DNA of 64,000 bases from Pseudomonadota bacterium (lineage in GTDB: Bacteria > Myxococcota > Myxococcia > Myxococcales > Myxococcaceae): the NCBI GenBank assembly GCA_023423535.1, contig JAFAFL010000097.1, positions 89,235-153,234 on the forward strand, written 5' to 3'. Position numbers and translations under genes: made by a program. This document shows positions 33,653-42,747 of this stretch, in pieces. The stretch's first letter is position 1, and the number at the start of each line of letters is the position of its first letter. A model generated the notes under the pieces. That model saw nothing but the letters and a program-made list of their open reading frames with translations, was not told the DNA's origin and searched no databases.

Positions 33653-34384
33653 CTACTCGCCGGAAGGCGCGGAGGCCGGCGGCTTCTTCCGCGGCGCGCG
33701 CTTCGCCTTCGCCTTCGAGCTACCCGCGGCCGGACGTGACGAGGACTCGTGCGCGGGGCCGGTGGTGGGATCGCCCTCAGCGGCCTGCGCCGCCGGCTTC
33801 GGACGCTTCTTCAGCTTGCGCGGCGGGAGGAGCTCGGGCTCGGCGGGGACTTTCTGCGCAAGGAAGATCGCCGCGTCGATCTTCGTGAAGTTCCGGGCGC
33901 GGTACCAGGTGAGCGCGGACTCGTTGTTCTCCGCGACCTCCAGCACGAGGTGCGTCAGCCCTCGGGTCCGCGCGAGGTGCTGCAGCTGCTCCATCATGAA
34001 CCCGCCCACGCCGCGGCCCTGCCAGTCCGGATGCACCGCCAGCTCCTCGACGAAGAGCGGGCGCATGCCGCGCTTCTCGAACCAGCGCGGGTTCACCCAG
34101 TTGTCCTCGCCTGAGACCTCGTAGGCGCACTCCGAGTAGCCGACGATGTCCCCGTTCACCTCGTAGAGCAGCTGCTCCACGCCCTCCACGTCGTAGACCT
34201 CGCTGAAGCGGCGCTTGGTGCGAGGGCGCTGGTACTCGACGGTCTCGCGGTTCACGTCGCGGAAGACGAGCTTGAGGAACTCCCACGTCCGGTTGAGATC
34301 GCGCCGGTGGATGCGGCGGACCCGGATCTCCGGGCTCGCGTCGGCGGAGGGCTTCTTCGGAGGCGTGCTCGGCGGCGTGGCCAT
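33653..34384 (-). CDS. GNAT family N-acetyltransferase with disordered tail
   Basis: A 243-residue protein. The GNAT domain (about 20-180) has the acetyl-CoA-binding motif A in LAVHPDWQGRGVGGFMMEQL (Q/R-x-x-G-x-G/A form) and the usual end VAENNESALTWYRARNF. The final 60 residues are Pro/Ala/Lys/Ser-rich with repeated Lys-Ala and basic clusters (KAKAKRAPRKKPPASAP), similar to histone-H1-like tails, and could bind nucleic acid or be acetylated. The acceptor is unknown. It is on the same strand as the thiolase operon, 96 bases upstream. Confidence 0.88.
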   Translation of the reverse strand: MATPPSTPPKKPSADASPEIRVRRIHRRDLNRTWEFLKLVFRDVNRETVEYQRPRTKRRFSEVYDVEGVEQLLYEVNGDIVGYSECAYEVSGEDNWVNPRWFEKRGMRPLFVEELAVHPDWQGRGVGGFMMEQLQHLARTRGLTHLVLEVAENNESALTWYRARNFTKIDAAIFLAQKVPAEPELLPPRKLKKRPKPAAQAAEGDPTTGPAHESSSRPAAGSSKAKAKRAPRKKPPASAPSGE

Positions 34385-34402
34385 GGAGCGCGAACAGACC
34401 AG

Positions 34403-34732
34403 ATGGGTGCGGACTCGCCAAGCAGGAGTCGCAGCCGGCTGCGAAGGGATCGAACCGGACTGTGCTCGGATGACGCGTGCGAGAGCACGGTCGACTCACG
34501 CGATCTGTCGCGGAGCCTCACGCGAGATGAGGACGGCGCAGTCTTCGAAGGCGATGACACGCGCATCCCGCCAACGCTCGAGGGCAGTCGCTCGGAACGC
34601 GAGCTCTGCTTCGACGTGCAAGGCGTGTCGCCTCGCGCGTGGGTGCTGGAGATCCTCTACGCCGAGCCCCACGTCGAGCGCACGCTGCCGAAGGACGCGA
34701 CCCGCGCGGTGCTGCACCGCGGCCGGCTATGA
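34403..34732 (+). CDS. Possible small gene or gene remnant
   Basis: A 109-codon plus-strand frame in the 342-base stretch between the acetyltransferase start and the vapC stop. The second half (FDVQGVSPRAWVLEILYAEP, then HVERTLPKDATRAVLHRGRL) has strong G/C third-codon bias and natural protein composition, while the first half is Arg/Ser-rich and weak. No Shine-Dalgarno precedes the ATG at 34403. This pattern fits the preserved C-terminus of a decayed or truncated gene, or a small real gene with a different start. Its TGA (34730-34732) overlaps the convergent vapC stop. Confidence 0.35.
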   Translation: MGADSPSRSRSRLRRDRTGLCSDDACESTVDSRDLSRSLTRDEDGAVFEGDDTRIPPTLEGSRSERELCFDVQGVSPRAWVLEILYAEPHVERTLPKDATRAVLHRGRL

Positions 34733-35113
34733 CCGAAACGTTTCGAAGCCGAGCGAGCGCGCTGCCTCGATCAACCGGTCGTCGTAGCTCGCGAGTTGGA
34801 CGTTCTGGCCCTGGTGCGCGAGGAAGCTCATCGATGCGAGATGAAGCGCGTCGAGCGTCCTCACCTGCACCGGAAAGGGCTCGAGCGCGCGCTGCAGTAC
34901 CGGGGGGACGAGCTCCAGGAGAGCGACTCGACCAAGGATCTCTCGCGCGGCGGCGCCGTGGCTTTCCGCGAGCCTGCGCGCATTGAGACGGGTCCAGAGT
35001 TCGTATTCGAGCAAGCGACTCGATACGAGCGTTCCGCGCCAGAGCGCCTCCGGAGGCTTCCGGTCCTCCTCCAGTAAGTGCGCCACGACCACCGAAGTGT
35101 CGAGGTAGATCAT
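34727..35113 (-). CDS. vapC: VapC-like PIN-domain toxin
   Basis: A 128-residue PIN-domain ribonuclease. The acidic metal-binding residues are visible in order: D5 in MIYLDTSVVV, Glu in LLEYELWTRLNAR (about 40), Asp in RTLDALHLAS (about 88) and Asp in LASYDDRLIE (about 107). VapC toxins cleave RNA when not blocked by their antitoxin. The ATG at 35113 overlaps the antitoxin TGA (ATGA), the classic coupled arrangement; the open frame further upstream is a shadow of the antitoxin gene. Confidence 0.92.
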   Translation of the reverse strand: MIYLDTSVVVAHLLEEDRKPPEALWRGTLVSSRLLEYELWTRLNARRLAESHGAAAREILGRVALLELVPPVLQRALEPFPVQVRTLDALHLASMSFLAHQGQNVQLASYDDRLIEAARSLGFETFRS

Positions 35114-35400
35114 CGGTCGCTGCGGTCGTCCTGGAGTTCCCGCGAGATCTCCCTCGAACCCGCCACAGGTAGTCGAGCGGGCGGGTCTTCTCGCACATGG
35201 AGCGGTGGCGTGAGCCAACCCTTCCTCACTGCGTCCGCCAGCAAGGCATCCGCAAGGAGGGGGCTCCGGCTCACTCGCGGCGGCACCAACTCAGCCACGA
35301 CCCGGTCGCGGTCGGTCACCAGCACGGTTTCGCCCGAGGCGACGAGCCTGAGGTACTCGCTCAGCTTGTTCTTGAGGTTGCGGATCCCGACAGCGCGCAT
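35110..35400 (-). CDS. vapB: Phd/YefM-type antitoxin of VapBC
   Basis: A 96-residue antitoxin of the Phd/YefM fold. The N-terminus RAVGIRNLKNKLSEYLRLVA, followed by SGETVLVTDRDRVVAELVPP, is the standard DNA-binding and dimerisation core. The C-terminal part (from about 50) would wrap the toxin. It should repress its own promoter; a palindrome fills the promoter spacer immediately upstream (35410-35427). It overlaps vapC by 4 bases. Predicted transcription begins at or within a base of its ATG. Confidence 0.92.
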   Translation of the reverse strand: MRAVGIRNLKNKLSEYLRLVASGETVLVTDRDRVVAELVPPRVSRSPLLADALLADAVRKGWLTPPLHVREDPPARLPVAGSREISRELQDDRSDR

Positions 35401-35406
35401 GGATCA

Positions 35407-35435
35407 AATGTAGCCACACGTAGCTACCAAGGCAA
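35407..35435 (-). promoter_or_regulatory. vapBC promoter with operator palindrome in the spacer
   Basis: On the minus strand TTGCCT (35435-35430) and TACATT (35412-35407) are separated by exactly 17 bases. The imperfect palindrome GTAGCTACGTGTGGCTAC (35427-35410, GTAGC/GCTAC arms, 14 of 18 symmetric) occupies this spacer and touches the -10. Binding of the antitoxin here would block RNA polymerase. Counting 7 bases past the -10 puts the start of transcription at 35400, the A of the vapB ATG, so the mRNA may be leaderless. Confidence 0.6.
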
Positions 35436-35455
35436 ACCGCACCGATGGCGGGTCC

Positions 35456-36139
35456 CTACGGTCGCGACGCCGGCGTCGGCTTCGGCCACGGCAGCTTCAA
35501 CGTCAGCCGGAACACCGCGCCCATCACGGCGAAGAACACGAGCACCATCCCGGCCATCGCCCAGTCGGCGAAGCGGCCCCGATTCAGCGAGAGCGGCACC
35601 ACGCTGGCGATCAGCGTCGCGAGCCCCGCGAGGAACGCCACCCGGGTGCGCTTGCCCGCGAGCCGCACCGCGCGCTGCGCAAGATCGAGGAAGGTCTCCC
35701 GCCCCGTGTGATCGACCGGCTTCGTTCCACGCTGCGCGCACACCTCCGCCACCCGCTCCTGGTGCCGCGCCCACAGCTCGTGCGGCATTCCCGCCCGCTC
35801 CTCCATGAAATAGCCGGCACGCGGATGGTGCTGCCGCGGCCAGAACGGGGCGTGCCGTATCCAGCCCTCGCGGAGGCCGCCGGTCTGGATGATCGCGCCG
35901 TCCTCGAGCAGCGTCCGGAACATCAAGAGCGGCTTGTGTCCCGGCATCCACTCCGGCTCCGCCACCGCGTCGCCCTCGCGCGAGTGCCACACCGCGGTCG
36001 CCTCGCGCGAGCCCACCACCGTGACGTGCATCAGCCGCTTGAAGCCCAGCGCATCCAGCGCGCCGGTGAAGGGCGTGACCTCGTCGAAGCGGAGCTGCGT
36101 GTCGGTGCCGGGTGTTGCCTCGCGGTAGCTCGTCGCCAT
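35456..36139 (-). CDS. Hypothetical protein with two C-terminal transmembrane helices
   Basis: A 227-residue protein. The N-terminal 140 residues are soluble, with mixed alpha/beta character (FKRLMHVTVVGSREATAVWH, PLLMFRTLLEDGAIIQTGG). They are followed by two transmembrane helices (VAFLAGLATLIASVVPLSL and MAGMVLVFFAVMGAVFRLTL), which leave a hairpin anchored in the inner membrane. The segment WMPGHKPLLMFRT followed by GWIRHAPFW looks conserved-like, but I do not recognise a family. Codon use is typical of the genome. It lies between vapBC and the Uma2 gene. Confidence 0.72.
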   Translation of the reverse strand: MATSYREATPGTDTQLRFDEVTPFTGALDALGFKRLMHVTVVGSREATAVWHSREGDAVAEPEWMPGHKPLLMFRTLLEDGAIIQTGGLREGWIRHAPFWPRQHHPRAGYFMEERAGMPHELWARHQERVAEVCAQRGTKPVDHTGRETFLDLAQRAVRLAGKRTRVAFLAGLATLIASVVPLSLNRGRFADWAMAGMVLVFFAVMGAVFRLTLKLPWPKPTPASRP

Positions 36140-36172
36140 GCGCGCTGGAGCATCGCACGCGGAGGGCGCCCG

Positions 36173-36742
36173 TCACGTCCAGAGCAGCGAGAGCTCCAGC
36201 GGTACCGCGTCGAACGGCGGCAGCATCGCGAACTCCGAGCCTCCGGCACGTCCTCCGCTCCGCCACCTGCCCTCTTCTGCAACCCACGACTCGACGGTCT
36301 GCGTCAGCGGGTCGATCGTCCACGCGAACGAGACGCCCACCTCGCGATAGCGCGGCATCTTCTTCCGCAGGTCGATGCCCCGGGTGCCCGGCGAGAGGAT
36401 CTCGCAGACCCAGTCCGGCGCGAGCGTGAGGTGCGGTGTGTGCGGTGGCGGCGGCTCGGGCATCCGCTCCACGCGCCAGCCCGCCAGATCCGGAACGAGC
36501 ACGTCGTCTCCGAAGTGCAGCTCCGGCTCACTCGCGAACGTCCAACCGCCTGGTCCGTCGCGTCCGATCCGGAACGGGCCTGCGAGGAGCCCGGCGAGCA
36601 TGAACTGGACCCGCGAGTGGCCGAAGGCAGGGCGTGGGTGTCCGTACATCGTCCCGTCGAGGATCTCGCCCACGTAGTGGAGCGGCAGGTCGAACAGGTC
36701 GTCGTAACGAGCGCCCTTCTTCACCACGGGATCGCGGCTCAT
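36173..36742 (-). CDS. Uma2 family putative endonuclease
   Basis: A 189-residue protein of the Uma2/DUF820 family, which has a PD-(D/E)XK nuclease fold. The core is YEILDGTMYGHPRPAF-like (here VGEILDGTMYGHPRPAF), then VPDLAGWR for the Asp, and WVCEILSPGTRGIDLRKKM for the E-x-x-S-P and following Lys. This is the typical order. Its biological role is unknown; such genes are frequent in accessory regions. ATG 36742 is chosen because MSRDPVVKKG begins the conserved region. A strong rpsA terminator lies immediately upstream. Confidence 0.85.
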   Translation of the reverse strand: MSRDPVVKKGARYDDLFDLPLHYVGEILDGTMYGHPRPAFGHSRVQFMLAGLLAGPFRIGRDGPGGWTFASEPELHFGDDVLVPDLAGWRVERMPEPPPPHTPHLTLAPDWVCEILSPGTRGIDLRKKMPRYREVGVSFAWTIDPLTQTVESWVAEEGRWRSGGRAGGSEFAMLPPFDAVPLELSLLWT

Positions 36743-36763
36743 GCTCCGACGATAGCCACTCCC

Positions 36764-36808
36764 CGCAAAAGCAGAAAGGCGCCGGAACCTCTCGGGCTCC
36801 AGCGCCTT
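36764..36808 (-). terminator. Intrinsic terminator of rpsA
   Basis: On the minus strand AAGGCGC (36808-36802) pairs with GCGCCTT (36782-36776). GGAGCC pairs with GGTTCC inside, with one G-U wobble and a CGAGA loop. A T-rich run TCTGCTTTT follows. It sits about 37 bases after the rpsA stop and ends before the Uma2 start. Confidence 0.8.
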
Positions 36809-36844
36809 CCGCTTCATCAAAGGACAGCTACAGCCGGACTGCGA

Positions 36845-38557
<1,713 letters not shown>

Positions 38558-38935
38558 GAAATGGGTTACCTGAAAGCGTACTGCTTTGGCCCCGGTTGGA
38601 ATCTCCGAGCCGTGTCCGCGTGGGCCGTGACGTGGAGCGGCCTCCAGCCCGAGTGGGCCAGAAGAGGGCGCGCAACCTAGGCGCGGGTGCTCTCCCGCGT
38701 CAAGCGAGCGTTGGCGGCGTTTGCTTCGACATCTTCAGACCTCCAACCCGCCCGGCCGGCGGCCAAATTCCCCCTCCGCGCAACGCTTGCGCGAGGTGCC
38801 GGAAAGGGTTCGCGGCCGCTCGGCCGGGTTGCGGTCTGTCGCGCCCGGGTCCGCGCGCCAATGTGACTTGGGGCGTCTCGTGACGTTGGCAGGACAACAG
38901 GACGTGAGCAGCCTTGTCTCCGGAGGTCCCACAAC
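38558..38935. other. Divergent intergenic region between rpsA and the DUF2267 gene
   Basis: A 378-base stretch without a gene. It holds the rpsA promoter (38674-38703) and a leader of about 110 bases. The part toward the DUF2267 gene is GC-rich; apart from a GGAGG 9 bases before the start at 38936, I see no clear promoter or structured RNA in it. Confidence 0.6.
38674..38703 (-). promoter_or_regulatory. rpsA promoter
   Basis: On the minus strand TTGACG (38703-38698) and TAGGTT (38679-38674) are separated by 18 bases. The -35 matches 5/6 and the -10 has the T-A-x-x-x-T form common in high-GC genomes. Predicted transcription starts near 38667, giving a leader of about 110 bases to the rpsA ATG, long enough for feedback control by S1. 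Confidence 0.5.
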
Positions 38936-39361
38936 ATGTCCGGCCCGCTCTCCTCCTCCCCGCGCGCAGCGCAGACCTGGTCCCACTTCCTGCGACGCTT
39001 GCAGGCGAACGGAGGGCTCACCCAGACACTCGCCGAACGGGCGGCGTCCTCGGTGATGTGCGCGCTCGAGCAGCGGCTCATGCGCAACGAGGCCCGCGAT
39101 CTCGAAGCGCAGCTCCCCCTCCGGTTGAGAGAGCTCCTCCGGCGCTGCGCCGCCCACCGCGGCCGCGTCCCCGAGCGCTTCGGGCGCGGCGAGTTCCTCC
39201 AGATGATCGCGGAAGATCTCGACGTCGAGGTGGACGAGGCGGAGATGCTCGCGAACATCGTCTTCGAGACCGTGCGCGACTGGATCACCGACGGAGAGGT
39301 GGAGGACGTCTCCGCGCAATTGCCCGACGACCTGCGAACCCTGTGGGCGCCCGCGCCATGA
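38936..39361 (+). CDS. DUF2267-like protein
   Basis: A 141-residue cytoplasmic all-helical protein. It contains TLAERAASSVMCALEQRL, where helices repeat in the DUF2267 pattern, then LRELLRRCAAHRGRVPERF followed by GRGEFLQMIAEDLDV and INDGE-like VRDWITDGEVEDVSAQLP. The family resembles Rhodobacter-type regulatory proteins of unknown function. ATG 38936 has GGAGG 9 bases upstream. Its TGA overlaps the ATG of the next small membrane protein gene (ATGA), so both are co-translated. Confidence 0.75.
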   Translation: MSGPLSSSPRAAQTWSHFLRRLQANGGLTQTLAERAASSVMCALEQRLMRNEARDLEAQLPLRLRELLRRCAAHRGRVPERFGRGEFLQMIAEDLDVEVDEAEMLANIVFETVRDWITDGEVEDVSAQLPDDLRTLWAPAP

Positions 39362-39543
39362 GCACGCCCGTGACGACCGGACGCTGGGGACCTGCCGCGC
39401 TCGCGGGCGTGCTGGTGGGGCTCGCGCTGAGCCTGTCGCTCTCGCCGCAGCTGCGGACGTGGGCGCTGGTGATCGGCATTCTCGCCGCGCTGGCGGTGGC
39501 GCTCTTCGTCGTGCGGCGGCGGCCCGAGGTGCTCGACAAGTAG
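39358..39543 (+). CDS. Small two-helix membrane protein
   Basis: A 61-residue protein with two predicted transmembrane helices (ALAGVLVGLALSLSLS and WALVIGILAALAVALFVV) and a basic cytoplasmic end VRRRPEVLDK. The family is not recognised. The ATG at 39358 overlaps the stop of the DUF2267-like gene by 4 bases, which strongly supports expression. It could be a membrane anchor for its upstream partner, but this is inference. Confidence 0.7.
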   Translation: MSTPVTTGRWGPAALAGVLVGLALSLSLSPQLRTWALVIGILAALAVALFVVRRRPEVLDK

Positions 39544-39568
39544 GCGGGCGTCCGAAGATGCTCGGGGG

Positions 39569-42500
39569 ATGCGCCCGCTCTCTGGTGACAGTCGTTCCGC
39601 GGCCACGTGGCCCCTCCTCCTCGCCGCCGCTGCGTTGATGGCCGGCTGCCCGGAGCCGAAGCCCGGTGGCGGCGGCCCGCTCCCCACCAACCGCTGCGAG
39701 CTCGATCTGGAGGCGACCGGCCTCTTCTCGAAGGTCGGCTCCGGCGCGCGCGCGTTCGTCTCCACCGACAAGGCGCAGCTCATCGGCGGAGGCTCGGCGG
39801 ACGGCCAGGTCGGGGACGTGGTGCTGGAGAACGACCGCCTGCGCGTGGTCATCAGCCAGCCGGGCCGGCACTTCTCGCTGGTCCCCTTCGGCGGCTGGAT
39901 CGTCGATGCGGACCTCAAGCGGCCGGACGGCGAGCCGGGGCGCGATCAGTTCGGTCGGATGGGCATCCTCCACTCGTTCGGGCGGACGATCGACGCGGAG
40001 GAGGTGGAGATCCTCGAGGACGGCGGCAACGGTGGGCCGGCAGTGGTGGCGGTGACCGGCCGCGACGCGCTCAACGACTTCATCAACCTGCCCAACGTCA
40101 TCGGCCGCTACCTGCCCGGCCAGGTGTCGATGGTGGTGAACCCGGACTCGCCGCAGCCGGTGAAGGCCACGACCTACTACGTGCTCTCGCCCGGCGAGGG
40201 CCGCGTGCGCGTGTACACGCAGTTCTGCAACGAGAGCCCGAACATCGTCTCGGTGCCGCTGGGCGACATGGTGGACCAGGGCGGTCCCACCGAGTTCTTC
40301 AACCCGCTCGGGTGCTCGAAGGGCATGGGCGCCGAAGGGTGTCTGGTCGATCCGTCGCGCGGCTTCTACTTCCAGGGCGAGGGCGTGGCGTACGGCTACC
40401 GGAGCTACCGCTACGACGACATGGCGGTGCCCAACGACGACGCCACGGTGAACGTGGGCGGCGCGGTGGGCGTGCTCGCTGGCGCGGAGAGCCTCAACGG
40501 CGTGCTCAGCTGGGTGGATCCGCAGGCGTCGCGGCGGCCGGGCACCTTCGCCATCCGCGGCGGCGAGCGGCGCGGCTGGCTGCGCGACTTCTTCGTCGGC
40601 CGGGACATCGCGGAGATCGCGTCGTCGCAGCGGCACCTCGACGGCGGCGGAAGCGGGCGGCTCCGGGTCACCGTCACCGAGCCGGGTGGTGGGCCCGCGG
40701 CGGGCGCGCGGGTGGCGGTGATGAACGGCGACCGGATGGTGACGCTGCTGATCACCGGCGCGGACGGGAAGGCGCAGGCAGACCTCGCGCCGGCGACCTA
40801 CCGGCTGCACACCGGGCGCATCGGCCACGCGTTCCTCTCGCCTTCGGAGGTGACGGTGGGCGGCAACGGGACCGCGGACGCGGCGCTGCAGCTCGGGCCT
40901 TCGCAGACGCTGAACGTCACCGTGCGCGATCCGGCGGGAGCGCCCCTGCCCGCGCGCGTGACCGTGCTCTGTCCCACCGGCACCTGCCCCACGCCCTGGA
41001 CGACGTACGCGCAGATCGCCACCGTGGAGCCCCTGCCCTCGGACATCGCTGCGGTGGCGTGGGTGCCGGCGAACGGGAACCTCTCGCTGCCGCTCGCGCC
41101 CGGTGAGTACCGCGTGCTCGTCACCCGAGGCCCCGAGTACAGCGCCTGGCCCGACACCTGGCCGCAGAGCGCCGAGCCGGTGGACCTGCGCACCGCGGGC
41201 GCGACAGTGAACGCCGTGCTGGCGAAGGTGGTGGAGTCGGACGACTGGGTGAGCGCGGATCTGCACGTGCACGCCACCGGCAGCCCCGACAGCGCGGTGG
41301 CGAACACGCACCGGGTGCTCAGCTTCCTCGCCGAGGGCGTGGACGTGCTCGTCTCCACCGACCACGACGCGATCACCGACTTCGCGCCCACCGTCGCGGA
41401 GCTCGGGGCGCAGGCCTACATCGCGACGATGATCGGCACGGAGATCTCCACCTTCGACTACGGGCACATGAACGCGTACCCGCTCGTGCGGCGCGACCTG
41501 CCGCGCGGCGGTCCGGTCGACTGGGCCGGCGGACGGGGCCCCACGCTGCGCATGCCGCAGCTGGCCGAGCAGCTGAAGGCGGATCACGAGGGCGCGCTGC
41601 TGCAGATCAACCACCCGCGCGGCTCGCAGGGGATGTTCAACGTGCTGCGGCTGGACACCGACACGCTCGCCACGCACGCGGATCCGCTCGCGCTGCGGAT
41701 GGAGCCGGCGCCGGATGCGAGCGCTGCGGACTCGAGGCTCTTCGGGAAGAACTTCGACGTCGTCGAGGTGGTGAACGGGTTCAGCGCCGACAACAGCGTG
41801 TTCAACGACTGGCTGACGATGCTCTCCAGCGGGAACCTCAAGGCCGGCACCGCGGTCTCGGACTCGCACCACGCGCTGAAGGTCACCGGCGGCTACTCGC
41901 GCACGTGGGTGAAGATGCCGGGCCGCGATGGCGTGTCGGCATTCGATAGCCGCGAGTTCGCGAAGGGCATCAAGGGACTGCAGGCGGTGGGCTCCAACGC
42001 GCCCTTCGTGCGGCTGACCGCGCAGAGGCTCGATGGGCAGGGCCAGCCGGTCGGTGACGCCGTGGAGATCGGCGGGACGGTCCGCGTGAACGCGGCGGCG
42101 GGCGAGAAGCTGCGGCTGACGGCGACCGTACAGACGCCGGAGTGGATCCGGTTCGACCGCATCGACCTCATCAGCCACGAGGACGGCCGCGAGGCGCTGG
42201 ACGGAGAGCCGAACGAGGCGGGCGTGACGCCGGTGGAGACGCGGTCGCTCAGCGCCGCTTCGCTGCCCGTCGTGGCGGTCCCGGGACCGGACGGCTTCCG
42301 CCGCATCGAGGTGACCGAGACGTTCGAGGTCGCGCCCACAGCCGACACCTGGTTCGTCGTCCGCGTGCGCTCCAGCGAGGCGGTGGGCACGCTCTATCCG
42401 ATGGCCTGGAGCGGCGTGTCCTGCGACAGCGGCGGGCGCTGCACCGCCAACGCGCACCGGCCCTGGGCGTTCACCAACCCCGTGTTCGTCGATGCCGACG

Positions 42501-42661
42501 GCACCGGCGCCTACGACAGGTTCCCGCAGAAGATCCCCCGGTCGCTGCGCATCCACGCCGAGCGCCCGAAGCTGCAGCCCTGGACGCCCAACGTCCCCGA
42601 GTTCGAGGCCGCCCTGCGCGAGCTCATCTTCCACCACGCGCATGGCGGGGATGGGCACTGA
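39569..42661 (+). CDS. CehA/McbA-like PHP metallohydrolase lipoprotein
   Basis: A 1030-residue protein with a lipoprotein signal (WPLLLAAAALMAGC). The N-terminal 350 residues are beta-rich and unassigned. A carboxypeptidase regulatory-like or Ig region follows (RLRVTVTEPGGGPAAGARVA, about 365-560). The PHP-type metal site lies after residue 560: DLHVHATGSPDS, STDHDAITDF, an INHPRG motif and SDSHH. This matches CehA/McbA family hydrolases, known for carbaryl esterase (CehA) and microcin processing-type (McbA) members. A C-terminal beta domain ends HHAHGGDGH. The substrate is unknown; it acts at the cell envelope. Confidence 0.88.
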   Translation: MRPLSGDSRSAATWPLLLAAAALMAGCPEPKPGGGGPLPTNRCELDLEATGLFSKVGSGARAFVSTDKAQLIGGGSADGQVGDVVLENDRLRVVISQPGRHFSLVPFGGWIVDADLKRPDGEPGRDQFGRMGILHSFGRTIDAEEVEILEDGGNGGPAVVAVTGRDALNDFINLPNVIGRYLPGQVSMVVNPDSPQPVKATTYYVLSPGEGRVRVYTQFCNESPNIVSVPLGDMVDQGGPTEFFNPLGCSKGMGAEGCLVDPSRGFYFQGEGVAYGYRSYRYDDMAVPNDDATVNVGGAVGVLAGAESLNGVLSWVDPQASRRPGTFAIRGGERRGWLRDFFVGRDIAEIASSQRHLDGGGSGRLRVTVTEPGGGPAAGARVAVMNGDRMVTLLITGADGKAQADLAPATYRLHTGRIGHAFLSPSEVTVGGNGTADAALQLGPSQTLNVTVRDPAGAPLPARVTVLCPTGTCPTPWTTYAQIATVEPLPSDIAAVAWVPANGNLSLPLAPGEYRVLVTRGPEYSAWPDTWPQSAEPVDLRTAGATVNAVLAKVVESDDWVSADLHVHATGSPDSAVANTHRVLSFLAEGVDVLVSTDHDAITDFAPTVAELGAQAYIATMIGTEISTFDYGHMNAYPLVRRDLPRGGPVDWAGGRGPTLRMPQLAEQLKADHEGALLQINHPRGSQGMFNVLRLDTDTLATHADPLALRMEPAPDASAADSRLFGKNFDVVEVVNGFSADNSVFNDWLTMLSSGNLKAGTAVSDSHHALKVTGGYSRTWVKMPGRDGVSAFDSREFAKGIKGLQAVGSNAPFVRLTAQRLDGQGQPVGDAVEIGGTVRVNAAAGEKLRLTATVQTPEWIRFDRIDLISHEDGREALDGEPNEAGVTPVETRSLSAASLPVVAVPGPDGFRRIEVTETFEVAPTADTWFVVRVRSSEAVGTLYPMAWSGVSCDSGGRCTANAHRPWAFTNPVFVDADGTGAYDRFPQKIPRSLRIHAERPKLQPWTPNVPEFEAALRELIFHHAHGGDGH

Positions 42662-42683
42662 CCGTCGACGTGCAGGCGCGCGA

Positions 42684-42725
42684 TACGAAACGTCGCTCCT
42701 CGTGAACAACGAGCGACGTTTCGTA
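42684..42725. repeat. Perfect 15-bp inverted repeat between convergent genes
   Basis: TACGAAACGTCGCTC (42684-42698) is the exact reverse complement of GAGCGACGTTTCGTA (42711-42725), with a 12-base loop. It lies 22 bases after the metallohydrolase stop and 22 bases before the abiEii stop. It can form the same hairpin in either transcript. No T-run follows on either strand, so it is either a Rho-type bidirectional terminator or a repeat element. Confidence 0.6.
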
Positions 42726-42747
42726 ACAGGCTGCTCTCCTGCGCCGG

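Noticed and set aside
34496..34717. Minus-strand 73-codon frame next to vapC
   Set aside because: It is the complement of the better-biased plus-strand fragment.
38735..42709. 1324-codon minus-strand open frame opposite the metallohydrolase
   Set aside because: Arg/Ala/His-rich composition typical of antisense frames in high-GC DNA; the plus frame has a signal peptide and metal motifs.
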